Assembly (NCBI GenBank): GCA_018907035.1
Contig: JACCIC010000121.1
Location: 602,501-666,500, forward strand
Reading direction: 5' to 3'
Source: Sycobia sp. Sy_11
Taxonomy: Eukaryota; Arthropoda; Insecta; Hymenoptera; Epichrysomallidae
DNA length: 64,000 nt
In this document: piece after piece, positions 24,181-35,846 of the stretch
Layout of the letters: each line of letters opens with the position of its first letter
Position numbering within the stretch: the first letter of the stretch is position 1
Program-made: the position numbers and the translations under genes
Notes under the pieces: generated by a model
Told to the model about the DNA's origin: nothing
The model's database searches: none
What the model saw: the letters and a program-made list of their open reading frames with translations, nothing else

Positions 24181-25519
24181 TTATGCTAATAACCAGTTTT
24201 CACAGTAGTCTCGATAAAATTTTTCGTCTGTCTATTCAGAAAGAGACAGGAAAAGAAGAGAGAGAGAAAGAGAAGGAGAAAGTGAGAGAGATGGAGAGAG
24301 AGAGAACATCAAAAACATGTACTCAATTTTTTCAAGCTACCGGCAATTATGGTTTAGAGACATGTGTACAGCTTGGTTGCTTTATCTATATACCTTGAAT
24401 TTTTTTTAAAGAATTGTCATACGCATAACATCCGCATTCACATATATATCTTTTTCTTCTTTTACAATAGAATCGCTTTAGTTTATCTATACTAATATTT
24501 TTTCTATTCAATAGTTGTCCAGAATGTTCTCCCATTCAATGAGGAAAAAGATTAATTAAACTAGAAATCGCATTCATTGAACCAGTTATACAACCAAGCT
24601 ATAAAATATTTTCTTGAGCAAATAATCCTTTGATCTACACTTTATATCGTATCGTTCTTATTGGTGAAAACTTAAATATTTTCAGAGATTTATTATAAGT
24701 ATATTTTTTTTTTTAAAAAATTGATTTTTATACGACAGATATTATTGATATAAATACCAAATCATTAATGTTCGTAATAATACTTATTTTTCATCTTGTA
24801 TACACTTTATTTCATTTGTTTTACTTACGTAGTCTAAAATTTATAGAAACTACAAACAATGATAATTTAGATTCATTCTCCTATATGGGACTTAAAAGAG
24901 TTTACATCCTCTATTGTAAAAAAATTGCTGAAACAAACATGGTTTATAACTATTAAATAGCTTATATATGTTTATTCTGTGTTAATTTTTAGTTCAAGTA
25001 ATTTGACTTCAATGTCAGCGGTTTTTATAAATTTCTATCAAATTTCTTTTACAGAAAATTATTACAAAATTTTTAAAACTAATGGCTGTTTACTTTAAAA
25101 CTAGAATAAGTTATATCAAATTCAACGCTTTCTATCAAACCTTCACAAACTATTCCCACTTCATTTAATTGTTTGCACATGATACATGCGCACATTTCAG
25201 GTAAAACCTCGTTCGTTTTAAGAACTCGAGACTCTCGGCTAGAGGAAAATAATCACAGGTTTCTCTCCGCGGATTTTACTTCTTCCAATTCTTTCCCTCC
25301 TTTTCACTAGCAAGTATTTCTCGTGCGCGCGTGGCTATATGTATAGGCAGGATATATCCTTCGAACGAGAGCGCGTGATCAATATATGTGATGACACAAC
25401 GAAAGCTTATTTTTAAGCCACACCCTCCGAGGCGCTATCACCCAATGGCCTTGCACTGGCAAGGGTACTTGTCCAATGCGGGAGGCGCATTGATTTTTAG
25501 ACACTCTTCGTACTCTATT

Positions 25520-25570
<51 letters not shown>

Positions 25571-25958
25571 ATCTCTTCCTCGTTTTCCCGACTTTCTTTA
25601 CTCTTCTATTCCTTTCTCACTTTTTCTACACAAAAGTAAATTTTTTCAAACTGTGGTGCGAGGGAGAAAAAACTAAGCTTTTGCGCAGGTCAAGAGAATG
25701 AAAGACGGTACAAGAGGAGGAAGTGGAGATGCGCAAACGATATTATAGATAAAGACAAGTGGAATTGATGTAGGTGAAAATAGATTCTTCTTGTTCTTCT
25801 TTTTTGCTCGGCAACGTGTAAGAAGACTTCCCATTCTTCGTGCAACAGTAGTTTCACCATTGTTTTCACTATCTTACAAAGTCACATTGTAGTCCACGTC
25901 TTGTCCTGTTTCTTTTTCATTTCTTCCACTCTATGTTTTCTTCTTTTTCCATTACATA

Positions 25959-26027
<69 letters not shown>

Positions 26028-26400
26028 TATTTCTTCCTCTACTCCAGTCGTTCATGAACATTTATTTAAGCTGTAATACATCTTTCATGATCAAGAGTCT
26101 TTTTCTCTCCTTTTGCTATATTTATTTATTCAGCGCGCCTACATTTTCTCTCGTTTTTACTCACTTCACTTCGTTTTCAATTCAGATGCTCAGTCCGCGA
26201 AACATCGCTAACCTCAATACTGTTTGGTTTATCAATCATCATCTTTATATATTTCTATTTTATATCATCTCATTCAAATAAATGTATATCTATATATTTA
26301 CTGTTGCATTATACTGTATATCTATATATTCACTGTTGCAAAAGATACAAAAATTTCTAAAGCCGACACTAAAACAAAATAAAAAAACAGCTCATTAAAA
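24181..26400. other. AT-rich DNA with two long (CT)n tracts
   Basis: (CT)n runs occur at 25520-25567 and 25961-26023. The plus-strand frames across them (25388-25639, 25901-26281) owe their length to Ser/Leu-coding CT repeats and are not supported as genes. A short direct duplication of a GTATATCTATATATT-type unit lies at 26283-26340. Confidence 0.5.
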
Positions 26401-26405
26401 TCGAT

Positions 26406-29400
26406 ATTACGGATTCCAAAATCAGCGCCACTAATATTTCTCAATCTAAAATGTACGAGCTTGATAGCGACTTAGATTAAATGGATATAAAACTCTTAAG
26501 CATTAAAGATTATTTAGACTAAATAAACGGATTATTAAATTATGAACAATTCAAAGGTCTGCTTGAGAGCACGAAAGGAGTCAAGTACCCATTCGACATT
26601 ATATACACGTACACTTGCGATTTAACTGCTCTTTCATCATTTATTAATAACGAAATCTACCCTAATGTCAGAAATATCAGTATAAAACAAAAATGCACAA
26701 GACTGCTAAAGTTTATTAATAACCCTCACGATTCACCGACATTCAATGCACACCTGTTCAATCGGATAACGAATAATTACAGAAAAACCAAAAACACAAA
26801 CAAAATTTCAAAAAACAAATCGATCAAAATGGCTACAATTCTGCAATGGAATCTAAATGCTTTTCGATCACAATACGAATTCCTGCAAAAAATTATAAAT
26901 AAAGAAAATTTCGATATCACATGCTTACAAGAAATAAACCTTAAGACTGATGAGAGCATTAAAATGAATAATTTTACTAGTTATAAGAAAAATAGAAACG
27001 ACTGCCTCAGGTCGAGCGGCGGTGTTCGTATTTTGGTAAGAAACAATTTTTATAGTTATGAAATTAAACTAACTACAATACTCGAAGCAGTAGCTGTGAT
27101 AATCCTGATAAATAATAATCAAATCACCATCTGCAATATCTATCTAAGTAATAAATACAAACTGAGTGACGAAACTTTAGACGAACTCATACAACAGCTC
27201 CATGAGCCATACATTTTTTTTATTAAAGAAGATTTTAACAGATAGAGTCCTTTGTGGGATCAACACGTATTGATAGACAAGAAAAAATAATTGAAAATGT
27301 TTTGCACCAGAACAACTTAACGATTATATTATATTTACCGAATGAAAAAAGTAATTGACTCTTGTAAAAATGCGAGCCCAGGACGAGATAAGTTTACTAA
27401 TATTTTCATCAAAAATCTACCAATCATTGCTCACGAATTACTTGTATTAATTTATAATATCATATGGACAAATCATACATTCCGCAATAAGTGGCAAATG
27501 GCAACAATAATACCTATTCTTAAACCAGAGAAGAATAAAATAGACAAAACAAAATTACAGATCTATTTCTTTGACATGTTGCCTATGTAAAACACTAGAA
27601 AAAATGTTGAACAACAGACTCCGGGACCATCTAGAATTCAATAATATAATAAATAATGAATAAAGAAAATTCAGAAAAAATTGTTCTACTATATACTGTC
27701 TAGCACAATTACAAACAAACATATGCAACGCTTTTAATCTTTATCATCACATTTTAGTGGTTTGCTTAGATTTAGAAAAGGCCTATGATTTAGAATGGAG
27801 AACTAGAATTCTGCATGCATCTACTTAATAAACATCATATATCAGGTAACATCTATTATTTTATTAAAAATTTTCTAAATAATAGAACTGCTAAAGTTGA
27901 AATAGACAATACCCTTTCTCAACCAATAAAAAATCAAAATGGAATTCCCCAAGTTTCCGTCATAAGCGTTACACTATTTCCACTGGCTATTGACGATATT
28001 GTCAAATGTATCGCACCACCTATAAAGTGCGCCATTTTTGCAGATGACGTCACCATATTTATTAAAGGCCAAAATCTTAAAACCAGTGAAAAACTAATGC
28101 AACAGACTCTATTTAAAATTACTGATTTTGCCAATATTTCTGGGTTCAAGTTCTCAAAAAATAAAACACAAGCCAGATTCATTACTAAACAAAAAAAAAA
28201 ACTAAACCATAAGCCAACGCTACAATTTTTTGATGTAATAGTCGTAATGGTACAAGAACTCAAAATCCTCGGAGTCATTTTCGATGCGCGTCTTTCGTGG
28301 AAACCTCATATAGAAAATCTTAAAAGACAATGTTTACTCAGATTGAATATCCTTAAAACCTGAGCTGCAATAAATTGGGAAGCGAACCAACTGACACTAA
28401 TGAATATCTTCAAATTAATTGTCTAAGCCAAAATTGACTACAGTAGTATAGTTTATGGAACCACCAAAAGTTGCATCATAAACATATTAAAAACAGCATT
28501 CAATTCATGTCAACGAATAATCTCAGGAGCTTATCGAACAAGCTCAACATTAAGCTTAATAAATGAAAATAAAGTTTTACCACTAAATTTAAGAAGAAAA
28601 AAAATGACAATCAATTATATATTAAAAGTACTCTTTTCAAGTGCTATACCATTCTATTATAAAGCTATAATGTTACTAAAAGAAAATAAGATAGAGCTTA
28701 GAAATATAGAAACAAGCCCAACATGTACGACAATCCAACAGACTCTAAATCAATAAATTATAGATAAAACAAATTCGTCAACTGTGAAATTAAGGAATTA
28801 TATCGGAATTCGAAAGTGATATTTTTAAATGTAATTCAAGAATCAAACATAATTAGCGCAATAGTAATACTACCAAATAATTGTAAACTCCTTTGAAAAT
28901 TTCCAAATTGGCTAAATAAACGTGGAGTAATGGCAAGATTAATATTAGTAACAATCCTAAGCGTCCAGAAAATGCCAGAAAATTATATAATTCTCTTTTG
29001 CCTTCCTTCACTTTTCAAGGCTCTACAATAAAAAAATACTCAAAAATCAACTATATATAACTCCGTCATTGCAAAACTTTGTCAATCCAAAAATTTAATT
29101 TTTAATTTACCAGATAAAAAACTTACCAGATTAATTTACCAGACCAAATGATTCAGCTCGCAATAGAATATGCAAAACTAGCCATGCAATTAGATTATTC
29201 ATCAATAAAAATTTACAAAGAACTTCGTAAAATTGTGGTCAGGTTAATTAAAGACAAATGAAATACTCTTTGGACTAACTGCCTTAAACCGCCTCAACGC
29301 AATATATACGATCTTAATCCAACGCTAACACCGACTTTAAATCTAAGAAATCAGATAATTATAATTAGACTGCAGATCGGCCATACAAATCTAACACACA

Positions 29401-29590
29401 AGCATTTGCTCAAAAAGTCTGAGCCCCCAAGATGTAGTCAATGTGAACAGTCAATAAATCTTGGAAATTTGTGAATAGTATGTCCAACCTTTGCTAACTA
29501 AAGAAGAAATTTCAATTGCAAAACAACCTCAAGGAGATACTCAGAAATACGGAAAAATGCAGAAACGTTCTAAAATTATTAAACAAAATA
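26406..29590 (+). mobile_element. Decayed jockey/I-like LINE, copy 1
   Basis: In order along the plus strand: an ORF1-like C-terminal remnant (26406-26828), an apurinic-type endonuclease (26829-27245), reverse transcriptase (27342-28363), then broken frames to a terminal HTNLTHKHLLKKSEPPRCSQC segment (about 29380-29450), the Cys-rich tail typical of jockey/I-group ORF2. The ends are not sharply defined and no poly(A) tail was identified. Confidence 0.75.
26829..28363 (+). pseudogene. LINE ORF2 pseudogene (endonuclease + reverse transcriptase)
   Basis: The endonuclease begins MATILQWNLNAFRSQYEF and has CLQEINLK, a counterpart of the catalytic Glu motif, ending in a stop at 27243. RT pieces follow: ASPGRDKFTNIF and WQMATIIPILKPEKNK (27342-27590), LDLEKAYD (about 27770), NGIPQVSVISVTLFPLAIDD and CAIFADDVTIF with the F/Y-ADD catalytic motif (27934-28060), then ILGVIFDARLSWKPHI. 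At least four stops or frameshifts separate the blocks. It is inactive. Confidence 0.8.
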
Positions 29591-29689
29591 AAGTACATTA
29601 ATTTAATCTAGATATATTTATAAAATATCCTATTAAATGTTCACTATATGTAAGGAAACTAATATATGTGTAATATATATGTAATATGA

Positions 29690-29717
29690 ATGTGTGTGTG
29701 TGTGTGTGTGTGTGTGT
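29690..29717. repeat. (GT)n microsatellite
   Basis: GT repeats directly bordering the left TA of the mariner at 29721. Confidence 0.9.
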
Positions 29718-29804
29718 ATACGAGGTGGATTGATAAGTTCCCGGCCTAACCAAGAAAAACAACGTTTTTAAGAACTTTTTTTTATTTCTCAACATAATCT
29801 CCTC

Positions 29805-29922
29805 TAATTGAATTGTACTTTTGTCGACTGCCCATATACAAATTAATAAATATTTTTTTTTATTGGTCTTACAGTTCAAATGGATCCTATTGAACTGTAA
29901 GACCAATAAAAAAATATTTATT
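29805..29922. mobile_element. 118-bp fold-back insertion with 9-bp target duplication
   Basis: AATCTCCTC is present on both sides (29796-29804 and 29923-29931), where copy 1 of this mariner has a single site. The insert contains inverted arms of about 36 bp (ATTAATAAATATTTTTT..TTGGTCTTACAGTTCAA and its inverse) around a short ATGGATCCTA loop. Its first half resembles the DNA that flanks the Polinton at 49320-49330 and 62896-62955. Confidence 0.75.
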
Positions 29923-29931
29923 AATCTCCTC

Positions 29932-30700
29932 CAAGGCTGATACATTTCTCATAGCAGTGTTCTAGTCTAGTAATGCCATCTCTATAGACTGATTCGTCAA
30001 GCTCCTCAACATACCCATTTACAGCTTCGATTACTTCTTCATTGTCCGCAAATCTCTTACCACAAAGCCATTTGTTAAGGTTAGGAAACAGATAATAGTC
30101 ACTCGGGGCAATGTATGGAGAGTAGAGAGGGTTCCGCATCAATTCAAATTTCAGATCGTTGATTTTAGCCATCGCAACGATTGACGTGTGCGCTGGTGCG
30201 TTATCGTGATTAAACAAGATTTTTTTTCTTCGCCAGATGAGGTTGTTTAATTTTCACTTCGTGGCTCAAACATTGCAATAAGTCTGCATAGTATCGACCA
30301 GTGATAGTTTTACCCTTTTCAAGGTAATCAATGTATATAATACCTCTTGCATCCCAAAAAACAGAAGCCATAACCTTGTTCGCCGAAAAAATTGTTTTTG
30401 CCTTCATTGGAGTTGGTTCTCCTAGTCCAATCCATTGTTTAGACTGTTGTTTGGTTTCAGGAGTATAATGGTGGACCCAAGATTCGTCAACGGTGACGAA
30501 TCGACGCAAAAATTCGCTTGAATTACGCTTATACAACGCCAAATTAGCCGTAGAAATGTTCTTTTGAATCAATTTTTGGTCGACTGAATATGATGGGGAG
30601 ATGTCCCCAGTGTTGAGTCCATCAATTCTTTAATTTGCTTCTACGTTAACCCCTTCAAATAAAAGTATTTGATGATAGCACGATTTTCCAGCTTTTCCAT
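29932..30700 (-). pseudogene. Mariner transposase pseudogene, family A, copy 2
   Basis: ATG at 30700 starts MEKLENRAIIK. The region for residues about 40-130 is deleted, joining just before IQKNISTANLALYKRN. The catalytic blocks are VDESWVHHYTPET, then GLGEPTPMKAKTIFS (missing in copy 1), then after a frameshift near 30215 NHDNAPAHTSIV and YSPYIAPSDYYLF. The last has a Tyr where the family has Asp/Leu context. The C-terminus is cut by the fold-back insertion. Confidence 0.8.
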
Positions 30701-30877
30701 TTTTACGAAAAACACAGAGGCGTCTTGCTCAGCGTGCTTTCACACCTAAACTAACATGGCGATCGGACTGACACTATAGCTACAAGCTATCTAAGGATGG
30801 TACTATAAAACGCCACCTCAAAGTAGGCATAGTGGCGACATCTCTTGGTCAGGCCGGAAACTTATCCATCCACTCTC

Positions 30878-30878
<1 letters not shown>

Positions 30879-30934
<56 letters not shown>
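30879..30934. repeat. (TA)n microsatellite
   Basis: About 27 TA units directly after the mariner right end. Confidence 0.95.
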
Positions 30935-30937
<3 letters not shown>

Positions 30938-31420
30938 ACAGGCTGCTAGGTAATCAAGGTACTAAATACGACCTTGGTGTATCTCTTCTAAATCAGCTAG
31001 TCCTGTTGCTATGAATATAGAAAATAATAATTTAAATACTTACCGTCGCCAAGGATCGACTTACCTTAGCCGGATAAATTTTATAAATAATTATAAAATT
31101 ATTATAAATATTATTTATTATTATTATTTCTATATGTTTATATTTTATTATTTTCTCAGTAAGAAATTATTTTTACTACACGGCCCTCAGTTTTACTCTT
31201 AGCAATTGATTTTATAAAGATTTCAATCTGATTTATTTAAATATTTTATCAATAACTTATTTATAAAATACAATTTTTTACACCAAAAGTACCGCGGAGG
31301 CGGCAGGGTCCGAAAATTACTTCAAAATATTAGTAATTTTGTTATATTTTTATATGAGGAATCAGGAAATTATTTTGTTAATAATTATCATCAAACAAAT
31401 AAATAATTATTATCGTAAAA
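30935..31420. other. AT-rich non-coding stretch
   Basis: No ORF or repeat assignable. Confidence 0.5.
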
Positions 31421-31424
31421 TCAG

Positions 31425-32071
31425 GTTTTTATTGAAAAGCATTTTACTTTGATCAATAAATTAAGTTAATGGTTTTAATAATCAGTTTCAGCAGCGGCTA
31501 CTAGGTGGCGCCTTGAATCACGATCATCAACTCAATGTAATCTGCTTAAAGTATTAATACCAGGCCAGTTCAAACGAATGTTCATATCTAACTTTGGGAT
31601 TCGTATCTGAAAGGAGGTGTGACGTTCAGTAGGTATTACCTTTCTTGTTCTCTAGGTTAATCTGAGATTATTCTCGCACCTTATGATTTTTATAAATTTT
31701 ATTTTTTCTTACGTGGGATATCTCTCTCTCTCTCTCCTTATTTTATAAAATGGTTCTGTATGCCAAATCATACTGAATATAGTTTGTGACAACAAATGAT
31801 ATTTTTATTTTTGTATATTCTATTAATTTCAGAATTATGAAAAGAGACTATGTTGTTTTAGTTCGAAAAAAAGAAATGATGGCAAAATAAGTTTCTTTAC
31901 TAACAACCTCGAAACTATGTATAAATAAATAAAATATATCGTCACTTATGCATAAAAAGGCAATATCCAACGTCTGCTTAAAAAATATGCTGTGCGCATA
32001 CCAAGATTTTGCTTGAATTTGAGTTGGCATAACTACGAAAATATTCACGGTATTGAATTGAAAAAATCGAA

Positions 32072-32112
<41 letters not shown>

Positions 32113-33343
32113 TATGTATATTATATTGTACATATTATATATACACATTTTAAATACGGTTTCTGCTGATAAATGTTTATTGGCGTGTATGGGCGGTGAA
32201 TTACGATATTCCGTTGCCTCAAGACGATTTGTAGAGGCAGTTGTGTGTTAGGATGATAGTATGTAATGTTCAGGTGTCTCTGGACGATTTCTACTGGGAA
32301 TATTGTATTTAGTTAATAGAAAACGACGTCCAGGTATGAGGAAATCAGCTTCTATGGGATGATTCGTGTTCTGACGGTAAAATACGATATCTAGATCTTT
32401 CAAAACGACTTCTATGCGGAGTATTGTTTTTATTCGTTCGGAAGTGCTGCTAGCTTTCTCGGGACGACTTCTACTGGGACTATGGTGTTTAGTTGGTAGG
32501 AAACAATGTTTAGGTATGGCGGGACAACTTCTACGAGGAGTTTCATGTTCGGATTATAGAATGCGATTTCCAGGTGTTATGGAACGACTTCTACAGGGTG
32601 TTTCATATTCGGATGGTAAAAGATGATGTCCAGCTATGACGAGACGATTTCTACGGGGAGTATCGTGTTTAGTTGGTAGAAAATGATGTTCAAGTATCGG
32701 GATAACTTCTGTATATGTTTATCGGGATAACTTCTGTATATGTTTATCGGGATAACTTCTACGGGAACTTTCGTGTTCAGATGATAGAATGCGATTTCCA
32801 GGTGTCTTTGAACGACTTCTACGGGGAATTTCGTGTATAGTTAGTGGGAAACAAAATCCATGTATGTCAGTACAACTTCTATGAAGAGATTCATATTCTA
32901 CCATTCGAACACACACACTCCCAGTAAAAGTCGTCCCGGGATACCTAGACATTGTATTCTACCTCCCCAACACAAACCTCTCTATAACAATCGTCCCGAG
33001 ACATTTCCTATAGTCCGAACATAATACTCTCCGAAAACGTCGTCTCGAGACACTTGGACATCTTTTTCTACCGCTTGAACTCGCAAGTACATTTTTCTCC
33101 ATCGAAGCCATATTTAATATGTCTATATATATATATATTGTATAAAATGGTCGATAAAATATCAACTTTTTGAAGTGGACGCTACATTGAAGCAGCTTTT
33201 TATACAGAAATGACAATAGGTAAATTACGGTCAATTATTTATAGAAATTAGATTTGTATATATAGAGTACATTTTACTTATTCAATTGTTTATGAAATCG
33301 GTTAAATTATTGTCTCGGGCTAAGCCGAGACGGGGGATACTAG
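31425..33343 (+). mobile_element. Non-autonomous Helitron H1 with 60-bp minisatellite
   Basis: The 3' end is diagnostic: the perfect hairpin GTCTCGG-GCTAAG-CCGAGAC (33312-33331) is followed 8 bp later by CTAG (33340-33343) and then T. The interior (31425-32110) matches H4 in inverted orientation (GGCCTGGTATTAATACTTTA-type, GGTTCTGTATGCC and TA-rich blocks). The 60-bp minisatellite occupies about 32160-33080. The 5' end seen in H4 is missing or unrecognisable. It has no Rep/helicase, so it depends on an autonomous element. Confidence 0.75.
32160..33080 (-). repeat. 60-bp minisatellite in H1
   Basis: Degenerate tandem repeats of about 60 bp with the core TTCTACGGGGAGTATCGTGTT and GTCCAGGTATCTCGGGACGAC-like halves, in the opposite orientation to the array at 40.74-41.6 kb. 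A 25-bp sub-repeat (TGTTTATCGGGATAACTTCT) is triplicated at 32697-32762. Confidence 0.8.
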
Positions 33344-34298
33344 TTTAATTATAAAATTATATCAATTTTTGAACTACTTAATTGGATTTTATTAGCTACG
33401 TGTGCACCCGCTATCTCTTATTTGTTCGACTGAATCGAAGTTTTAATATTATAAGCAATATATTATATTAACGCGAATGATTAAAATATAAATTATTTGA
33501 TCACTCGATATGTGATAAGAATGTATAATGTAATGCTTAATATACGACTCTTCGATTCAGTTTGCTTGTGCGCATGAACAACGTGCGCAGTAGCACCGAT
33601 GCGCACAAGCTATTTAATATAGGTTAGCTTGTGTGTGTGTGGCTCCCGCTCGAACCAATGCTCACATATACAAGTAACCGTAAACACACGCAAGGCCGAT
33701 ACAAATATTTCAAGATATAATTCAAATGAAAATAATGACTTTATTTTACCCGTAGCTAGTTACTCAAATAGTAACTAGCCAGTGCCAATTATCCTTTCAA
33801 TATATTTAAAGCAATCGCTCAACAAAATTTAAATTCAAAACGAAAGGTTACGTCTAATTGAAATACTGAAATGTTGCGGGCCTGATATCTTCCTTGCTGT
33901 CAATTGAATTGCGTCAGTATTTTATGAGACAGTTGTATTTCTGAAGTATGAAATATTGCAAATAGCCCACAAAATAAGTGAGATAAAGTATATATATATA
34001 ATCTAAATGTAATCTAAAAGTAGTATCCATCTCACGAACAACACAATATTCAATTTCTAAACACAAGTGCGAATTTCAGCAATAATAGATATATGTAAAA
34101 GAAACGATAACTCTCAACTTCAAGAAAAACAAAAGGAATATTTCTAATGCTTCGCAGCGGTTAGCCAAAATTGTCAGTTTCTCTACCCTACTACCTGGTT
34201 TTTGATGAATTTTGAGATTGACTAGTCTGTTGTCTATCTCACTCTATTCGTGAACAACACTAATACTACATATACCGGTGGTCATTACAATATATATA
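33344..34298. other. Non-coding spacer between two Helitrons
   Basis: AT-rich DNA with a GC-richer patch at 33560-33700. No gene or repeat recognised. Confidence 0.5.
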
Positions 34299-34518
34299 CT
34301 AGGATCCCCCGTCTCGGCTTCGCCCGAGATAATCATTTAAACGATTTCTCAAACAGTTCAATAATATCTAAGTAAAAAGTATTCTATATGAAAAAATTTA
34401 TATTACTATAAATAATTTATCGTAATTTACTAATCATCGCTTCCATATTAAAAGCTGTTTCAAAGCAACGTCGGCTCCAAAAACGAAATATTTCGCTGAT
34501 CACTTTATACCATATATA

Positions 34519-35783
34519 TCAGGTATGTGAATAAGTCTTTCCCGTTTTTTTTCAAATTTTGAGCCTTTATTGTGAAAAAATGGTTACAAATGAATTATTG
34601 AAAGTATTGGCCATCGCTAGCTACAACTTTTTCCCATCTTTCTGGCAACATACGAATCCCGTTGCGAAAAAATTCGACCGGTTTGGCCTCTATCCAGTCA
34701 TCCACCGATTTTTTGGCTTCCTCGTAGGAATGGAAGTGCTGGTCAGCCAGGCCATGCGTCATCGATCTGAAGAGATGGTAATCAGACGGAGCAACGTCTG
34801 GACTATACGGCGGGTGGGGTAGGACTTCCCATTTGAGCGTTTCTAAGTATGTTTTCACCGGCGGTGCAACATGTGGGCGAGCATTGTCATGTTGCAAAAT
34901 AACTTTGTCGTGCCTGTCGGAGTATTGTGGCCGTTTTTCTCGCAGTGCGTGGCTCAAACGCATCAATTGTCGTCGATAGGACTCGCCTGTGATCCTTTCA
35001 TTCGGTTTCAGAAGCTCATAGTAAACCACACCTAGCTGGTCCCACCATATACAGAGCATGAGCTTGGCGCCATGAATATTTGGCTTGGCCGTCGATGATG
35101 ATGCATGGCCGGGTAGTCCCCATGATTTTCTTCGCTTCGGATTATCGTAACGTATCCACTTTTCATCGCCACGATGCAGAAAACCCTTTCTTTTATGTCG
35201 CTGAAGCAGCTGTTCGCAAGTGAAAAAACGCCGTTTGACGTTTCTCAGCTTCAGTTCGTACGGCACCCAATTTCCTTGCTTTTGGATCATTCCCATGGCT
35301 TTCAAACGCTTGGAAATGGTTGTTCGGTCAACTCCCAATGCTTCAGCAAGTTCTTCTTGCGTTTGACAAGAATCTTCATCAAGCAAAGTCGCCAATTCTC
35401 GATCTTCAAAGATTTGCGGCCGCCCGGAACGCTCCTTGTCTTCCACGTCGAAATCACCGCTTTTGAAGCGTCGAAACCATCCGCGAACACTTGAATCATC
35501 GACACAACCTTCTCCATAAGCCTCCTGAAGCAATCGATGCGTCTCGGCAGCAGATTTCTTCAAATTGAACCAATAAAGTGAAACTTCCCGCAAATGACGT
35601 CGACTCGGCTCAAATTTCGACATTTTCACTATATCAAAAATTTATGATGCGAAAAAATTTTAACTAATGTGTTAGTATGGAATTGTTGAGATATGAATAA
35701 GCTTTGATTATGACATATTGAATACTCGCACAGTATTGGTGGCGCCATCTCTTACAAAAAACGGGAAAGACTTATTCACACTC

Positions 35784-35787
<4 letters not shown>
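34519..35787 (-). mobile_element. Mariner element, family C, copy 1 (complete)
   Basis: TIRs of about 30 bp: TCAGGTATGTGAATAAGTCT on the left, and its inverse with TTAGGAGTGTGAATAAGTC on the right. Both are bordered by TA (34517-34518 and 35788-35789). The 1269-bp length and a single full-length transposase ORF are as expected for an intact mariner. Its twin at 46915-48191 is nearly identical. Confidence 0.92.
34595..35623 (-). CDS. Mariner transposase, full-length and uninterrupted (DD34D)
   Basis: The preferred start is the ATG at 35623 (MSKFEPSRRHLREV; two codons upstream is a GTG, unlikely in a eukaryote), giving 342 aa, close to the roughly 345 aa usual for mariners. An N-terminal paired helix-turn-helix region is followed by the linker motif WVPYEL (about residue 119), GDEKWIRYDN with D153, QHDNARPH with D246, and YSPDVAPSDYHLF with D281. 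By my count 34 residues separate the last two Asp. The sequence resembles mauritiana-type mariners more than the two other families in this window. No stop, frameshift or lost catalytic residue is visible. A functional transposase is plausible but untested. Confidence 0.93.
   Translation of the reverse strand: MSKFEPSRRHLREVSLYWFNLKKSAAETHRLLQEAYGEGCVDDSSVRGWFRRFKSGDFDVEDKERSGRPQIFEDRELATLLDEDSCQTQEELAEALGVDRTTISKRLKAMGMIQKQGNWVPYELKLRNVKRRFFTCEQLLQRHKRKGFLHRGDEKWIRYDNPKRRKSWGLPGHASSSTAKPNIHGAKLMLCIWWDQLGVVYYELLKPNERITGESYRRQLMRLSHALREKRPQYSDRHDKVILQHDNARPHVAPPVKTYLETLKWEVLPHPPYSPDVAPSDYHLFRSMTHGLADQHFHSYEEAKKSVDDWIEAKPVEFFRNGIRMLPERWEKVVASDGQYFQ

Positions 35788-35789
<2 letters not shown>

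Positions 35790-35841
<52 letters not shown>
35790..35841. repeat. (TA)n microsatellite inside Helitron H2
   Basis: The TA tract into which the mariner inserted. Equivalent tracts occur at the same internal position in H1 and H4. Confidence 0.9.

Positions 35842-35846
<5 letters not shown>

Larger units (their letters stand above)
29721..30878 (-). mobile_element. Mariner element, family A, copy 2 (internally deleted)
   Basis: The left end CGAGGTGGATTGATAAGTTC follows TA (29719-29720). The right end CCATCCACTCTCG is followed by TA (30879-30880). The transposase is missing a central N-terminal segment of roughly 0.28 kb compared with copy 1. The element also carries a 118-bp fold-back insertion at 29805-29922. 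It sits between (GT)n and (TA)n microsatellites. Confidence 0.85.

Noticed and set aside
25388..26281. 83-aa and 126-aa Ser/Leu-rich plus-strand ORFs
   Set aside because: Length comes from (CT)n tracts. No motif and no coding signature outside the repeat.
35174..35494. 106-aa plus-strand ORF, repeated identically at 47570-47890
   Set aside because: Antisense shadow of the mariner transposase. Its conservation is explained by the two recent copies.
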